A stretch of DNA of 26,173 nt from JAAFIP01 sp043774625 (GCA_043774625.1 JAYVTG010000019.1:1-26173), one strand, 5' to 3'. Shown: positions 12,699-21,908, counted from the stretch's first letter. A program made the numbers and translations. Notes: generated by a model from the letters alone, not told the origin.

Positions 12699-14693
12699 CT
12701 ATTTGTACAACAACTGGGGCAACCACAAGCCAATGGCGGGGAACAGGTACAGCAGCACAATCGCCAGTACCTGAATGCCCATGAAGGGCATCATGCCAGC
12801 AAAGATCTGGTTCAGCGTGACGTGCGGCGGGCTCACGCCCTTGAGGTAAAACGCTGCCATGGCCACAGGTGGGCTCAGGAAAGCGGTTTGCAAATTCAGA
12901 GCCACCAGCAGGCCGAAGAAGAGTGGATCGACGCCAAACTTGGGCAGCAGTGGGATGAAGATGGGCATGAAGATCACGATGATCTCGGTCCATTCCAGCG
13001 GCCAACCCAAAATGAAAATGATGACCTGGCTCAGTACCATGAACTCCACCTTGGTCAGGCTCATGCTCAGCACCCAGGTTTCCACTAATTCCTGGCCACC
13101 TAGCAAGGCAAATGCGGCGGAGAAGATGGCTGAGCCTACAAACAGCCAGCACACCATGGCCGAGGTCTTGGCGGTGAGATAGACGCTTTCTTTCACCACG
13201 TCAAAGGTTAGTCGCCGATACGCCGCCGCCAAAATCAAACCACCCAGAGAGCCCATGGCTGCTGCCTCGGTTGGCGTGGTCAAGCCCATGACGATGGAGC
13301 CCAGCACCGACAGAATGAGTAGCAGTAGTGGGAAGAAGCTGGTCAGCAGCATCTTGAACACTTCCAGTCGGGTGTAGCTGAGCAGGGCGTAGAACACCGC
13401 CAACACGGCAGCGCCAGCGGCCAAGCCTATCCAATAGGCCATGGGTGCGGCAACTGTACTGGCTGAAGCTAGGGCTGCGCCGTTGGTTGCGGGGGTACCG
13501 GGAATAGCAGCGCTTGAGCCGGGAATAGCAGCCGCACCCGGTGGCTCTTTCACCGCTTCAACAGCGGGTTCTTTCAACGCGCCTGCAGTCTCTTTGGCGT
13601 CATCGGTTGGTGGTTCTTTCAAGCCATCTGCAGCGGGCGGCTCTTTCAGGCCGTCACCGGGAGGCTCGGCCAGGCCAGTGCTGCTGGTACCAGAGGTTGC
13701 AGGGCTTTCTTCGCCCATGCGCTGCATGGTCACCACTTCTTCGGCCTCGACCGTCGTCAAACTTTTGTAGCTCCACAGAGCCGTAGCTGCAAACAATAGC
13801 GCGGGCAACAGCACAATGGTCAGCTGTTTAAGCAGGTAACTGGCCGGTACGTCTTGGTTGCGCTTTCCCTTGAGCGCATTGAGCAAGCCCGGCAGTGCGC
13901 GCGCTGCGTGTGCCGTGGCAAACTTTTCGGTCAGTGCAGGTAACGGAACAAAACGCTCGGCAGCGGTCAAAGGCGGTGCCAAGGATGGCTTTAACTTGGC
14001 CACAATGATGACGTACACAATGTACAAACCAGCCAGCATGATGCCGGGGAAAAACGCGCCTGCGTACAACTGCACCACCGACACACCGGCCGTAGCGCCA
14101 TACACAATCAGCATCACTGAAGGCGGTATCAAAATACCCAAGCAACCACCTGCCGTTATTGCACCGGCCGACAACTGCACGCTGTAGCCTGCGCGCAGCA
14201 TGGCGGGCAAGGCCAGCAAACCCATCAACGTGACAACTGCGCCCACAATACCCGTGGCTGTGGCAAACACGGCACAAGTCACCAAAGTTGCTACGGCCAA
14301 CGAGCCGGGCACACGCGCCAGCGCCAGGTGCAGGCTTTTGAACAGCTTTTCGATCAGGTTGGCCCGCTCGACCAGATAGCCCATGAAAACGAACAAGGGG
14401 ATGGAGATCAACACGTCGTTGCCCATTACTTTAAACGCCGCTTGCACCATCAAGTCCAGCGTTTTGCTGGCACTGCGTTCATACGCTAGCCAGGTAAAAA
14501 TCATGCCCATACCCATAAGGGTAAAGGCAGTGGGAAAGCCCAGCATAATGGCCACCACGACAAGCGACAGCATAAGCAGGCCCAAATGGCCATTGGTGAC
14601 TTCTTTGGCACCAATCAGCATGGCCAGCGCGGCCAGCATGATCAGCCCCATCAGGATGAAGCCAAAGCGCAGTTCTTTTTTAATTTTGATCAT
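12699..14693 (-). CDS. dctM: TRAP transporter large permease (DctM)
   Basis: A 664-residue DctM/SiaM-type membrane subunit that couples sodium-driven uptake to the DctP-bound solute. Start at 14693 (MIKIKKELRFGFILMGL) overlaps the dctQ stop by 4 bases (ATGA), indicating translational coupling; the same frame is open to 14813 but that is dctQ antiframe. Typical motifs: GFPTAFTLMGMGMIF, LISIPLFVFMGYLVERA, GGCLGILIPPSVMLIVYG, MGLTTPTEAAAMGSLG, and LNLQTAFLSPPVAMAAFYLKG. DctM proteins are usually about 430 residues; this type carries a large central insertion. Within it, about residues 325-415 are hydrophilic low complexity with repeated LKEPP/VKEPP units before transmembrane segments resume (YWIGLAAGAAVLAVFYALL). 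About a dozen or more membrane helices. Substrate unknown; C4-dicarboxylates should not be assumed. Confidence 0.93.
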   Translation of the reverse strand: MIKIKKELRFGFILMGLIMLAALAMLIGAKEVTNGHLGLLMLSLVVVAIMLGFPTAFTLMGMGMIFTWLAYERSASKTLDLMVQAAFKVMGNDVLISIPLFVFMGYLVERANLIEKLFKSLHLALARVPGSLAVATLVTCAVFATATGIVGAVVTLMGLLALPAMLRAGYSVQLSAGAITAGGCLGILIPPSVMLIVYGATAGVSVVQLYAGAFFPGIMLAGLYIVYVIIVAKLKPSLAPPLTAAERFVPLPALTEKFATAHAARALPGLLNALKGKRNQDVPASYLLKQLTIVLLPALLFAATALWSYKSLTTVEAEEVVTMQRMGEESPATSGTSSTGLAEPPGDGLKEPPAADGLKEPPTDDAKETAGALKEPAVEAVKEPPGAAAIPGSSAAIPGTPATNGAALASASTVAAPMAYWIGLAAGAAVLAVFYALLSYTRLEVFKMLLTSFFPLLLLILSVLGSIVMGLTTPTEAAAMGSLGGLILAAAYRRLTFDVVKESVYLTAKTSAMVCWLFVGSAIFSAAFALLGGQELVETWVLSMSLTKVEFMVLSQVIIFILGWPLEWTEIIVIFMPIFIPLLPKFGVDPLFFGLLVALNLQTAFLSPPVAMAAFYLKGVSPPHVTLNQIFAGMMPFMGIQVLAIVLLYLFPAIGLWLPQLLYK

Positions 14694-15307
14694 TGTGTGC
14701 CTGCTTTCGCCACATATTTGTCCAAGGCTGCGATGTCTTCGTCTTTGACATGCACCATGGCTTTGAGTTTTTCTACATCGACCTCCTCTACGTCCTGGTC
14801 GCGCGAGGGCCATTCACCGTCACGGATGCACATTACGCAGCGGATGATTTCCACAACGCCTTGCAGCAGCAACATGCCACCTGACAGGGGGATGATGAAC
14901 TTGAATGGGTACAGCGGTATTGGGTCGGCATTGAAGGTTTGCTCGCGAATAGCCAGTGCATCCATGGCAAACGACCAGCCAGCCCAGGTCAGCGCGACTA
15001 TGCCTGGAATGAAGAACGCAAAGTACAAGATTAAGTCCAGCGTAGCTTGTGTGCGTGGTTGAAAAAACCCGTACAGCACGTCGCCGCGTACATGTCCGTT
15101 CTTGGACAGGGTATAAGCGCCGGCAGTCATGAATAGCGCGCCGTACAGCATGATTTGCGCGTCCAGTACCCAGGCGTGTGGGTTATTGAGCACGTAGCGG
15201 TTAAAAACTTCCCAACTGATCAATAGGGTTAGCAGCAGTGCAGCCCAGGCAAAGGTTTTGCCAAGCAGGGTGGACAGTCGGTCCACGGCGAGCAGTAGTT
15301 TTTGCAT
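14690..15307 (-). CDS. dctQ: TRAP transporter small permease (DctQ)
   Basis: A 205-residue DctQ-type protein. Four hydrophobic segments are visible: FAWAALLLTLLISWEVFNRYV, IMLYGALFMTAGAYTL, LILYFAFFIPGIVALTWAG and FIIPLSGGMLLLQGVVEII. The WEVFNRYVLN and HVRGDVLYGF motifs are typical of the family. A longer than usual cytoplasmic C-terminal tail follows, acidic with VEEVDVEKLKAM. Its stop overlaps the dctM start. It is 96 bp downstream of dctP, so a three-gene unit dctP-dctQ-dctM is likely. Confidence 0.93.
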   Translation of the reverse strand: MQKLLLAVDRLSTLLGKTFAWAALLLTLLISWEVFNRYVLNNPHAWVLDAQIMLYGALFMTAGAYTLSKNGHVRGDVLYGFFQPRTQATLDLILYFAFFIPGIVALTWAGWSFAMDALAIREQTFNADPIPLYPFKFIIPLSGGMLLLQGVVEIIRCVMCIRDGEWPSRDQDVEEVDVEKLKAMVHVKDEDIAALDKYVAKAGTQ

Positions 15308-15403
15308 TAACGCTCCTGATATTTTTTATTTTTAGAACTGACAAAAGTAAGGGCGCTGTAGCTGCCCACCACAACGCCCTTTGTATCAACTGCAGGCCAA
15401 GCC

Positions 15404-16516
15404 CTAGGCTTTGGCACCCTTGCCAAAGTAGTGGTTGTAGGCCATTTTGAAATCGACGGTGTAGTCGTTTTGCCATTGACCTGCGCGCTTGGCAAACGTT
15501 TTTTGTGATTCGAGTACTTTCGCGAACAAGGCGTTGTCAGCAGACTTCTTGGCAATGACTTTGTCCCAAGCGGCCAATTGAGCGCGCAAAATGGCATCTG
15601 GCGTTTTGTAGAAATTGATTTTGGCAGCCTTGAGCTCCTCGTAGTCCTTGGAGTTGCGTTCAATCATTTTCCAGCTCATTTCGGCAGACGATGCCGACAC
15701 CGCCACGTCAATAATGGACTTGAGTTCGGCTGGTAGTGCTGCGAGCTTGGGCTTATTGAACAAAATTTCAAACTGCTCGCCCGACTGGTGAAAGCTTTGC
15801 AGCATGCAGTTTTTCACCACATCCGGAAAGCCCAAAATACGGTCAGACGTCGCGTTGTTGTACTCTGCCGCGTCGATCAGGCCACGGTCGAGCGCGGGCA
15901 CAATTTCGCCGCCCGGCAGCGGGTTCACTGCCGCGCCCATCTCTGTGAAGATGTCTACCGCCAAGCCCACAGTACGGTACTTCAGGCCTTTGAGGTCTTC
16001 GACCTTGGCAATCGGTTTTTTGAACCAACCCAGCGGCTGGGTGGACATGGGGCCGTACACATAAGATACTACGTCGATGTTAAGCGATTTGTAGATTTCT
16101 TCCAGCAGCGCCTTGCCGCCTCCATGGTTGTGCCAAGCCAGCACCATATTGGAGTCCATACCATACGCGGGGCCAGAACCCCATAGCGCCAAGGCAGAGT
16201 TTTTGCCGTAGTGATAGGACAGAGCACCGTGACCACCGTCCAAGGTGCCCTTGTTCACGGCATCAAGCAACTGAAAGGCGGGAACCACCGAGCCAGCAGG
16301 CAATACCTCAATTTTGAGTTTGCCGCTGGCCATGGCGTTGACCTTGGCGGCAAAGTCATTGGCGAATTCGTGAAAGATGTCTTTGGCAGGCCAGGTGCTT
16401 TGAAAACGCAGGCTGGTGGTTTGCGCAGTGGCAATCATCGGTGCACTCATAGCGCCTGCTGCGATGGCGGCACCTTTCAAAAAGCCGCGGCGGGCCGGGG
16501 TTTTGCGTGTACTCAT
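15404..16516 (-). CDS. dctP: TRAP transporter solute-binding protein (DctP/TakP type)
   Basis: A 370-residue periplasmic binding protein. The N-terminus RRGFLKGAAIAAGAMSAPMIATAQ has a twin-arginine motif (A-RRGFLK), so export by Tat is likely. The mature part has the DctP architecture, including LKIEVLPAGSVVPAFQLLDAV, the ligand-binding helix GLKYRTVGLAVDIFTEMGA and GGEIVPALDRGLIDAAEYNN. This resembles the mannitol/chloroaromatic (TakP/FcbT1) branch, whose characterised members bind alpha-keto acids or aromatic acids; the ligand here is inference only. CTCCT on the plus strand just upstream corresponds to an AGGAG ribosome site. The 16517-16680 interval upstream must contain its promoter, but no convincing boxes were found. 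Confidence 0.92.
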   Translation of the reverse strand: MSTRKTPARRGFLKGAAIAAGAMSAPMIATAQTTSLRFQSTWPAKDIFHEFANDFAAKVNAMASGKLKIEVLPAGSVVPAFQLLDAVNKGTLDGGHGALSYHYGKNSALALWGSGPAYGMDSNMVLAWHNHGGGKALLEEIYKSLNIDVVSYVYGPMSTQPLGWFKKPIAKVEDLKGLKYRTVGLAVDIFTEMGAAVNPLPGGEIVPALDRGLIDAAEYNNATSDRILGFPDVVKNCMLQSFHQSGEQFEILFNKPKLAALPAELKSIIDVAVSASSAEMSWKMIERNSKDYEELKAAKINFYKTPDAILRAQLAAWDKVIAKKSADNALFAKVLESQKTFAKRAGQWQNDYTVDFKMAYNHYFGKGAKA

Positions 16517-16681
16517 TTTTTTCTCCTATTGTGGATCAATTGGTATGTAAAACTTTCAAGCAAAACACAGTGTGCTCCTATTTAAGACTTTCCGATAATT
16601 GGTGGTTTCCCTTGCTTGGCTAGTTTTAAGCTGTTTTTTTGAAATTCGCCAAGAATCTCAAGGGTACCGGCAGGTGACCAT

Positions 16682-16716
16682 AAAAAAAGCCCGTTGAGTA
16701 ATGCACAACGGGCTTT
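16682..16716 (-). terminator. Terminator of the liv operon
   Basis: Stem AAAGCCCGTTG / CAACGGGCTTT (11 bp perfect), 9-base loop. On the minus strand it is followed by a run of seven T (16682-16688). It lies 24 bp after the livF stop. Confidence 0.93.
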
Positions 16717-16739
16717 CAATCGGCATGCAAAGAGCGGAA

Positions 16740-17465
16740 TCAGTGCCCGCCACCGCCTAAATACGCCGCCTTCACCGCTGGGTCATCGCGCAGCTTGCTG
16801 GCCTCGCCGTGCACCGAGATGCGGCCATTTTCTAGCACGTAGCCGTAGTCTGCTACTTTCAATGCAGCAGCAGCAAATTGCTCCACCAGGAGCATGGTCA
16901 CCCCGCGAGACTTCAGGTCAGCGATGATGCGAAAGACCTCTTCTACCAGAATAGGTGCCAGGCCCATGGAAGGCTCGTCCAGCAACACTATATCGGGGTT
17001 GAGCATGACAGCGCGAGCCATAGCCAGCATTTGTTGCTCACCGCCCGACAGGGTGCCTGCCAACTGGTTGCGCCGCTCTTTCAGGCGAGGAAACAAATCC
17101 ATCGCTTTCTCCAAATCGCCTTGCACGTCGCCCTTGGGGCGGCTGCCGGTGAGGCGCGGGAAAGCACCCAAAATCAGGTTGTCCGTTACGCTCATAGTGG
17201 CAAACACGCGGCGACCTTCGGGGCTGTGCGCCAGACCCAGTTTGGCGATGGTGTAGGACTCCATGCCATCAATGCGTTTATTACTCAGGGTGATCTCGCC
17301 TGCTGTGGGCTTGATCATGCCGCAAATGGCGCGCATGGTGGTGGTTTTGCCAGCGCCGTTGGAGCCGATCAGTGTGACGACCTTGCCTTTGGGCACTTCG
17401 AGCGAAATGCCGTGCAATACCTGCACTTTGCCATAGCCAGCCTCGAGGTTTTTGATACTTAACAT
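16740..17465 (-). CDS. livF: LivF-type ABC ATPase
   Basis: A 241-residue ATP-binding subunit of a branched-chain amino acid (HAAT) ABC importer. Walker A GSNGAGKTTT (about 34-43), the LivF-typical IAKLGLAHSPEGRRVFATMSV, signature LSGGEQQMLAMARA, Walker B DIVLLDEPSMGLAP, and the switch histidine position occupied by Gln in LLVEQF, as is normal in LivF. It follows the fused livMG gene by 12 bp and is the last gene of the operon, closed by a strong terminator. HAAT systems also carry amides, urea or aromatic compounds, so the substrate is open. Confidence 0.96.
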   Translation of the reverse strand: MLSIKNLEAGYGKVQVLHGISLEVPKGKVVTLIGSNGAGKTTTMRAICGMIKPTAGEITLSNKRIDGMESYTIAKLGLAHSPEGRRVFATMSVTDNLILGAFPRLTGSRPKGDVQGDLEKAMDLFPRLKERRNQLAGTLSGGEQQMLAMARAVMLNPDIVLLDEPSMGLAPILVEEVFRIIADLKSRGVTMLLVEQFAAAALKVADYGYVLENGRISVHGEASKLRDDPAVKAAYLGGGGH

Positions 17466-17477
17466 CTTGTGATCCTC

Positions 17478-19415
17478 TTATTCAGACACCGTGCCACCGA
17501 GGTAAGCCTCGATCACTTTTTCGTCGGCTTGCACGGCGGCAGGTTTGCCTTCGGCAATCTTCTGGCCAAAGTCCAGCACCGAGACCTGGTCGCAAATGCT
17601 CATCACCACGTCCATGTGGTGCTCGATCAGGATGACGGTGATGCCGTGGTCGCGGATCTTGCGGATGATGGTGATCAGTTCTTTGATATCGGGTGCGGTC
17701 AGGCCAGCAGCAGGTTCGTCCAGTAGCAGCAATTGCGGGTCAAGCGCCAAGGCGCGTGCAATTTCCAGCAGGCGCTGCTTGCCGTAGGGTAGGTTGCGGG
17801 CTTCTTCAAGCGCCAGTTCGCCCAGGCCGACAAAGCGCAACAATCCCATACCGCGATCCACAGCTGCTTTTTCTTCGCGCTTGTAGCGTGGCGTGTGCAA
17901 AGAGACATCGACGATGTTGCTGCTAAACGTGTGGTGCAAACCGACCTGAACGTTCTGCAGCGCCGTCATTTCGCCAAACAACTGCACGTTTTGAAAGGTG
18001 CGTGCAATGCCGGATAAAGCAATGTCTGACGAAGTGCGTCCCACAACCGAGCGGCCTGCAAAGTCGATGCTGCCTGCAGTAGGTACATAAATGCCCGTCA
18101 ACACGTTCATCATCGTGCTCTTGCCTGAGCCGTTAGGGCCGATCAAGCCGTGGATGGTGCCGCGCTTGACGTGCAGGTCTACATTGTTGATAGCCTTCAA
18201 CCCACCAAATTGCATCAGCACGTTCTTGGCGATCAGAATGTCGCTGTCCGCTGCGCCAGAGTTAGCCGCCACCATGATGGCATCTTTGTTGTCGCCGGCG
18301 TTCAAAGTGCCAGTATTGCTTGGGGCCACTTTGCTCTTGGCAAACAGGCTACGCACAAAGCCCACGATGCCGTCTTGCAGGTAATAAACAACGAACAAAA
18401 TCATCAAGCCGAAGATGCTCAGGCGCCAGTCGGTGATGGATTGCAACCAGAACGAAAACGCAGCCAATGCGAGTGTTCCCACCACAGGTACCGCCATGGC
18501 TTTGATCGTGGTGATTTTTTTCATCACACCAATCGCACCGCCCACAATCATCAAGATCGCCAGGCCCGAAGCGACGTAACGGAACATTTCCAGATCATCC
18601 AGCAGCTTGGGCAAGATCACGATAATCGCCGCGCCAAGAATGGCGCCTACACGGCTTTTACGGCCACCCATGATCACGCCCAACAGAAAGAGCACGGTCA
18701 GTTCATTGTTATAGGTGTTAGGCGAAATGTATTGCTCGGAATAGGCATACAGGCAACCTGCCAAACCGGCAAAGCCCGCGCTAATCACGAAGGCATATAC
18801 CTTGTAGCGGTAAACCGACACACCCATGCAATCAGAAGCGACCGGGCTACCACGCAAAGCTTCAAACGCACGGCCCAATTGGGAGCGCAAGATGCGGTGC
18901 ACCACAACAAGTGATATCACCATCAAGCCAAAAGTGAGCCAGTAAAAATCATGCTCGGTCAACTTGTAGTCGCCAATCGATGGCTTAGGAATTTTGATAC
19001 CCAAGGGACCTTCGGTGAGGAAGGTCATCTCGTTGATCAAAATCTGAATGATGGTGCCAAAAGCCAAGGTCACCATGGCCAGATACGGGCCAGTAACGCG
19101 CAGCGCCGGCAGGGCCAGCAGGGCACCAAAACCCGCTGTAATGGCAATACTGGCAGGCACGATGACCCACAGTGGCGCGCCCAGTTTGAAAAAGAGCACG
19201 CCAGCCGTGTACGAACCCACGCCAAACAAACCGGCGTGGCCCAGCGACACCTGGCCGGTATAGCCCACCACGATGTCAAGGCCAAATAAAAGAATGGCGT
19301 AGATCATGATCGTACCAACCATGTGCACGTAATACGAGTTGCTGGTGAGCAGTGGAAAAGCGGCCAGCAGGGCCAGACCAATCACCGCAGCAATAAGAGT
19401 TTTGCGATCCATCAT
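17478..19415 (-). CDS. livM-livG: Fused LivM permease - LivG ATPase
   Basis: A 645-residue protein joining two normally separate subunits. Residues 1 to about 350 are a LivM-type permease: VGYTGQVSLGHAGLFGVGSY, LALPALRVTGPYLAMVTLAFG, EALRGSPVASDCMGVSVYRYK and about ten hydrophobic segments. A linker of about 40 residues follows (near 350-390, SNTGTLNAGDNKDAIMVA). The C-terminal LivG-type ATPase has Walker A GPNGSGKST at about 425-433, signature LPYGKQRLLEIARAL (P-Y-G-K-Q in place of LSGGQ, as in many LivG), Walker B LLLLDEPAAGL and switch His in LIEHHMDV. Such fusions are known in Burkholderiales. It begins 12 bp after livH and ends 12 bp before livF. The open frame is continuous, so it is not a sequencing join. 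Confidence 0.95.
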   Translation of the reverse strand: MMDRKTLIAAVIGLALLAAFPLLTSNSYYVHMVGTIMIYAILLFGLDIVVGYTGQVSLGHAGLFGVGSYTAGVLFFKLGAPLWVIVPASIAITAGFGALLALPALRVTGPYLAMVTLAFGTIIQILINEMTFLTEGPLGIKIPKPSIGDYKLTEHDFYWLTFGLMVISLVVVHRILRSQLGRAFEALRGSPVASDCMGVSVYRYKVYAFVISAGFAGLAGCLYAYSEQYISPNTYNNELTVLFLLGVIMGGRKSRVGAILGAAIIVILPKLLDDLEMFRYVASGLAILMIVGGAIGVMKKITTIKAMAVPVVGTLALAAFSFWLQSITDWRLSIFGLMILFVVYYLQDGIVGFVRSLFAKSKVAPSNTGTLNAGDNKDAIMVAANSGAADSDILIAKNVLMQFGGLKAINNVDLHVKRGTIHGLIGPNGSGKSTMMNVLTGIYVPTAGSIDFAGRSVVGRTSSDIALSGIARTFQNVQLFGEMTALQNVQVGLHHTFSSNIVDVSLHTPRYKREEKAAVDRGMGLLRFVGLGELALEEARNLPYGKQRLLEIARALALDPQLLLLDEPAAGLTAPDIKELITIIRKIRDHGITVILIEHHMDVVMSICDQVSVLDFGQKIAEGKPAAVQADEKVIEAYLGGTVSE

Positions 19416-19427
19416 AGGGCTTTCTTC

Positions 19428-20303
19428 TTATACTTTTTTGATAGCAGACTTGCCGAACAAGCCAGCAGGTTTGTAGGCCAAAACCAAGAGCAGTAGCACC
19501 AGACCGGGCACGTCTTTATAGCCAGTGGAGAGGTAAAAACCTGTCGTGGTTTCTGCAATGCCCAAAATAATACCGCCCACGATGATACCCATGCCACTGG
19601 TCAAGCCGCCAATAATGGCGACTGCAAAAGCTTTCAGACCCAGCACGGCACCCATGGTCGCCCCCGTGAGTGTGAGCGGTGCAATAAGTGCGCCGGCAAA
19701 GCCCGCCGTGGCAGATGACAGCGCGTAGGAAAAGGTAATGACCAAACCTGTGTTGATACCCATAAGTTTTGCTGCATCGCGGTCGTTGAAGGTAGCCACC
19801 ACGGCCTTGCCGTAAATGGTTTTGCGATTGAAAAATTCGACAGCCAGCATCATTAACACAGCACCGATAACGACCAATATTTCCATGGGTAATACGTTCG
19901 CACCCAGAAACTTCAAAGGCGACTCCGGCAGCGGAGACGGGAACTTCAAATCGTCACGACCCCAAATATTTTCAGCCACGTTTTTAAAAATAATGCCCAA
20001 CGCAATGGTGGACATGATCCAGCCAAATTCGCTTTTGATTTTGATGGCAGGGCGCACACCAATGCGCTCAACCAGGCCACCTTGAAACAAGCCAAAAATA
20101 ATCACCAGTGGCAGCATCAGCCAATAGTTGACACCTGCATTCACCAGGGTTAAACCCACCATCGCACCGAGCATGAGCGCGTCACCCTGGCCAAAGTTCA
20201 AAGTGTCAGATGTTTGAAAAGTCAGCTGGTAGCCGAAAGCAATGACCGCGTAGATCATGCCCAGCGCAATGCCGCTGTAGATAAGTTGGAGCAGGATTTC
20301 CAT
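19428..20303 (-). CDS. livH: LivH-type ABC permease
   Basis: A 291-residue inner-membrane permease of the HAAT family. Starts MEILLQLIYSGIALGMIYAVIA and has the family's signature TLNFGQGDALMLGAM, the internal ATFNDRDAAKLMGIN loop (cytoplasmic coupling segment) and AVAIIGGLTSGMGIIVGGIILG. Eight or more hydrophobic segments. Follows livJ after 142 bp that include a terminator-like hairpin; livMG comes 12 bp later. Confidence 0.95.
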   Translation of the reverse strand: MEILLQLIYSGIALGMIYAVIAFGYQLTFQTSDTLNFGQGDALMLGAMVGLTLVNAGVNYWLMLPLVIIFGLFQGGLVERIGVRPAIKIKSEFGWIMSTIALGIIFKNVAENIWGRDDLKFPSPLPESPLKFLGANVLPMEILVVIGAVLMMLAVEFFNRKTIYGKAVVATFNDRDAAKLMGINTGLVITFSYALSSATAGFAGALIAPLTLTGATMGAVLGLKAFAVAIIGGLTSGMGIIVGGIILGIAETTTGFYLSTGYKDVPGLVLLLLVLAYKPAGLFGKSAIKKV

Positions 20304-20365
20304 AATGGGTGTTCCGTGAAAGGGTCAGTGAACCGATGCGTAGCAAAAGAGCGTGGCGCTCGAAT

Positions 20366-20407
20366 AAAAAAAACACCGCGAAAGCTGGCAGAGCCCGCGC
20401 GGTGTTT
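20366..20407 (-). terminator. Terminator/attenuator between livJ and livH
   Basis: Stem AAACACCGCG / CGCGGTGTTT (10 bp, 20371-20380 with 20398-20407), 17-base loop, and eight T on the minus strand after the stem. It would end most transcripts after livJ and let a fraction continue into livH-livMG-livF, matching the excess of binding protein such systems need (inference). Confidence 0.85.
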
Positions 20408-20445
20408 GTCTTGTGAAAGACGGTAACGATACGAAAATAGCTAAA

Positions 20446-21648
20446 TTATTTCTTCACGCGTACGATGGATGCCTTGGCCTGGTCTTCAGGGTACGCGTAT
20501 ACCACTTTTTGACCTTTGACTTCGCCAAACACGGGAATGTTGGCGGTAATCGCCTCGTGGTCTTGTGCAGAGAATGGTTTGTTGTAGGTCGTCACCACGC
20601 CTTCAACCGGAGTCTTCAGGTTTTCCAGAGCTTCACGGATTTTGCTGCCATCGGTAGAGTTGGCTTGCTTGATAGCGGCGGCCAACAAATAGATGGAGTC
20701 ATAACCTTGCGCAGCAGACACTGGAGAGTCAATACGTGCGTTCTTCGGGTTGAAGGTTTTCAGGTAGTTGATGATGAAGGACTGACGCTTGGGCGTCGTT
20801 GGTTCTTGAATGAAGGTTTGCGGCATACGCGCGCCTTCGCCGCCTGGGCCAGCGTTGTCGATAAAGTTGGCCATGGACAGCGTCCAGCTACCAATCATGG
20901 GAACCTTCCAGCCCAGCTTGGTCATGCCGTTGGCAATTTGTGCCAGCTCAGGGCCAATGGCATAGGTCAGTACCGCTTCTGCACCAGCGGCTTTGGCCTT
21001 GAGCAATTGAGCCGTCATGTCTACGTCCTTGATGTTGAATTTTTCAACGGCAACGGCAGTGATGCCCTTTGCTTTCAAGGCGGTTTCCAGGTCAGTACGA
21101 CCCAGTTGGCCGTAGTTGGTGGAGTCGGCCAAAATAGCGACCTTCTTGAAGCCTTTGCGTGTAATGGCTTCTTCAACAATCATAGGAGCCTGAATGCTGT
21201 CGTGCGCGGAGTTACGGAAGATGTAGTTTTCTTTTTGCTCTGGAAACTGCTTGGTAACGATAGAACCCGTGGCCACGTTGTTCATGACTGGAATCTTGGC
21301 TTCCTGAAAGAAGCGTTGCGAAGCCAAAGCCACACCCGTGTTGATATAACCCACGGCGGCAACTACTTTCTCTTTGCTAATCAGCTCTTGTGCGATTTGC
21401 ACGCCGCGCTCGTTTTTGGCTTCGTCGTCACGCTCAACGATTTGAATCTGGCTGCCCAAGACGCCACCGGCCTTGTTGATCTCGTCAACTGCCAGCTTCA
21501 CGCCGTCGCGCATGCTCACGCCCATGGATGAGGAGCCGCCAGTGAAGGGGCCTGTCACGCCGATTTTGATGGGGTCAGCAGCTGTAGCCAAACCAGCCAC
21601 TGTGAATGCGGCTGCTGCAACAGCCAGTTTTGCAAAACGAAAATTCAT
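20446..21648 (-). CDS. livJ: Branched-chain amino acid type ABC substrate-binding protein
   Basis: A 400-residue periplasmic binding protein (Leu/Ile/Val-binding, type I fold). Start at 21648 (MNFRFAKLAVAAAAFTVAGLATA) gives a clean Sec signal peptide with cleavage after ATA and a GGAGA ribosome site; the frame open to 21726 lacks both. Mature N-terminus DPIKIGVTGPFTGGSSSMGVSMRDG with INKAGGVLGSQIQIVERDDE is typical. Later AAVGYINTGVALAS, KKVAILADSTNYGQLGRTDLE and AAQGYDSIYLLAAAIKQA. It lacks the disulfide loop of E. coli LivJ. First gene of the liv cluster; ligand not determinable from sequence. Confidence 0.94.
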   Translation of the reverse strand: MNFRFAKLAVAAAAFTVAGLATAADPIKIGVTGPFTGGSSSMGVSMRDGVKLAVDEINKAGGVLGSQIQIVERDDEAKNERGVQIAQELISKEKVVAAVGYINTGVALASQRFFQEAKIPVMNNVATGSIVTKQFPEQKENYIFRNSAHDSIQAPMIVEEAITRKGFKKVAILADSTNYGQLGRTDLETALKAKGITAVAVEKFNIKDVDMTAQLLKAKAAGAEAVLTYAIGPELAQIANGMTKLGWKVPMIGSWTLSMANFIDNAGPGGEGARMPQTFIQEPTTPKRQSFIINYLKTFNPKNARIDSPVSAAQGYDSIYLLAAAIKQANSTDGSKIREALENLKTPVEGVVTTYNKPFSAQDHEAITANIPVFGEVKGQKVVYAYPEDQAKASIVRVKK

Positions 21649-21710
21649 GGTGTCTCCAGTAAAAAAAATAAACTTGATCTGCACACGATGCAAACACATA
21701 CATATAACAT

Positions 21711-21727
21711 GTTGCAAACTGTGCAAC
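21711..21727. promoter_or_regulatory. Palindrome upstream of livJ, possible operator
   Basis: GTTGCA-AACTG-TGCAAC is a perfect 6-bp inverted repeat, 63 bp from the livJ start. A looser related half-palindrome (TGCACA...TGCAAA) occurs at about 21680-21694. The spacing and position fit a repressor or activator site; the binding protein is unknown. Confidence 0.45.
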
Positions 21728-21871
21728 GTACCATGAATGTAGTCGAATTCGCTTCAATAGGCCCTGAGGTATTCAGCAAATTGACAGTTGCAGGGACGCG
21801 GTGTTTGAATGCCGCCCGAGGTGAAAAATTGCAATCGAGTAAAAAATATTCACATATTTTTAATCTTGCAT

Positions 21872-21908
21872 GCTATTTATTAAATAGCAACTCGCGCAAT
21901 GCCAGAAA
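21872..21908 (+). repeat. Dispersed element, degenerate copy H
   Basis: The 17-bp module is the most perfect of all: GCTATTTATTAAATAGC (8-bp arms). It is followed by AACTCGCGCA and then ATGCCAGAAAC, with the ATATTCCACG part lost. Confidence 0.5.

Noticed and set aside
18150..18914. Plus-strand open frame of 254 codons opposite livMG
   Set aside because: His/Gln-rich shadow of a membrane protein gene, no motifs.
20413..21531. Plus-strand open frame of 372 codons opposite livJ
   Set aside because: Antisense shadow of a well supported binding-protein gene.
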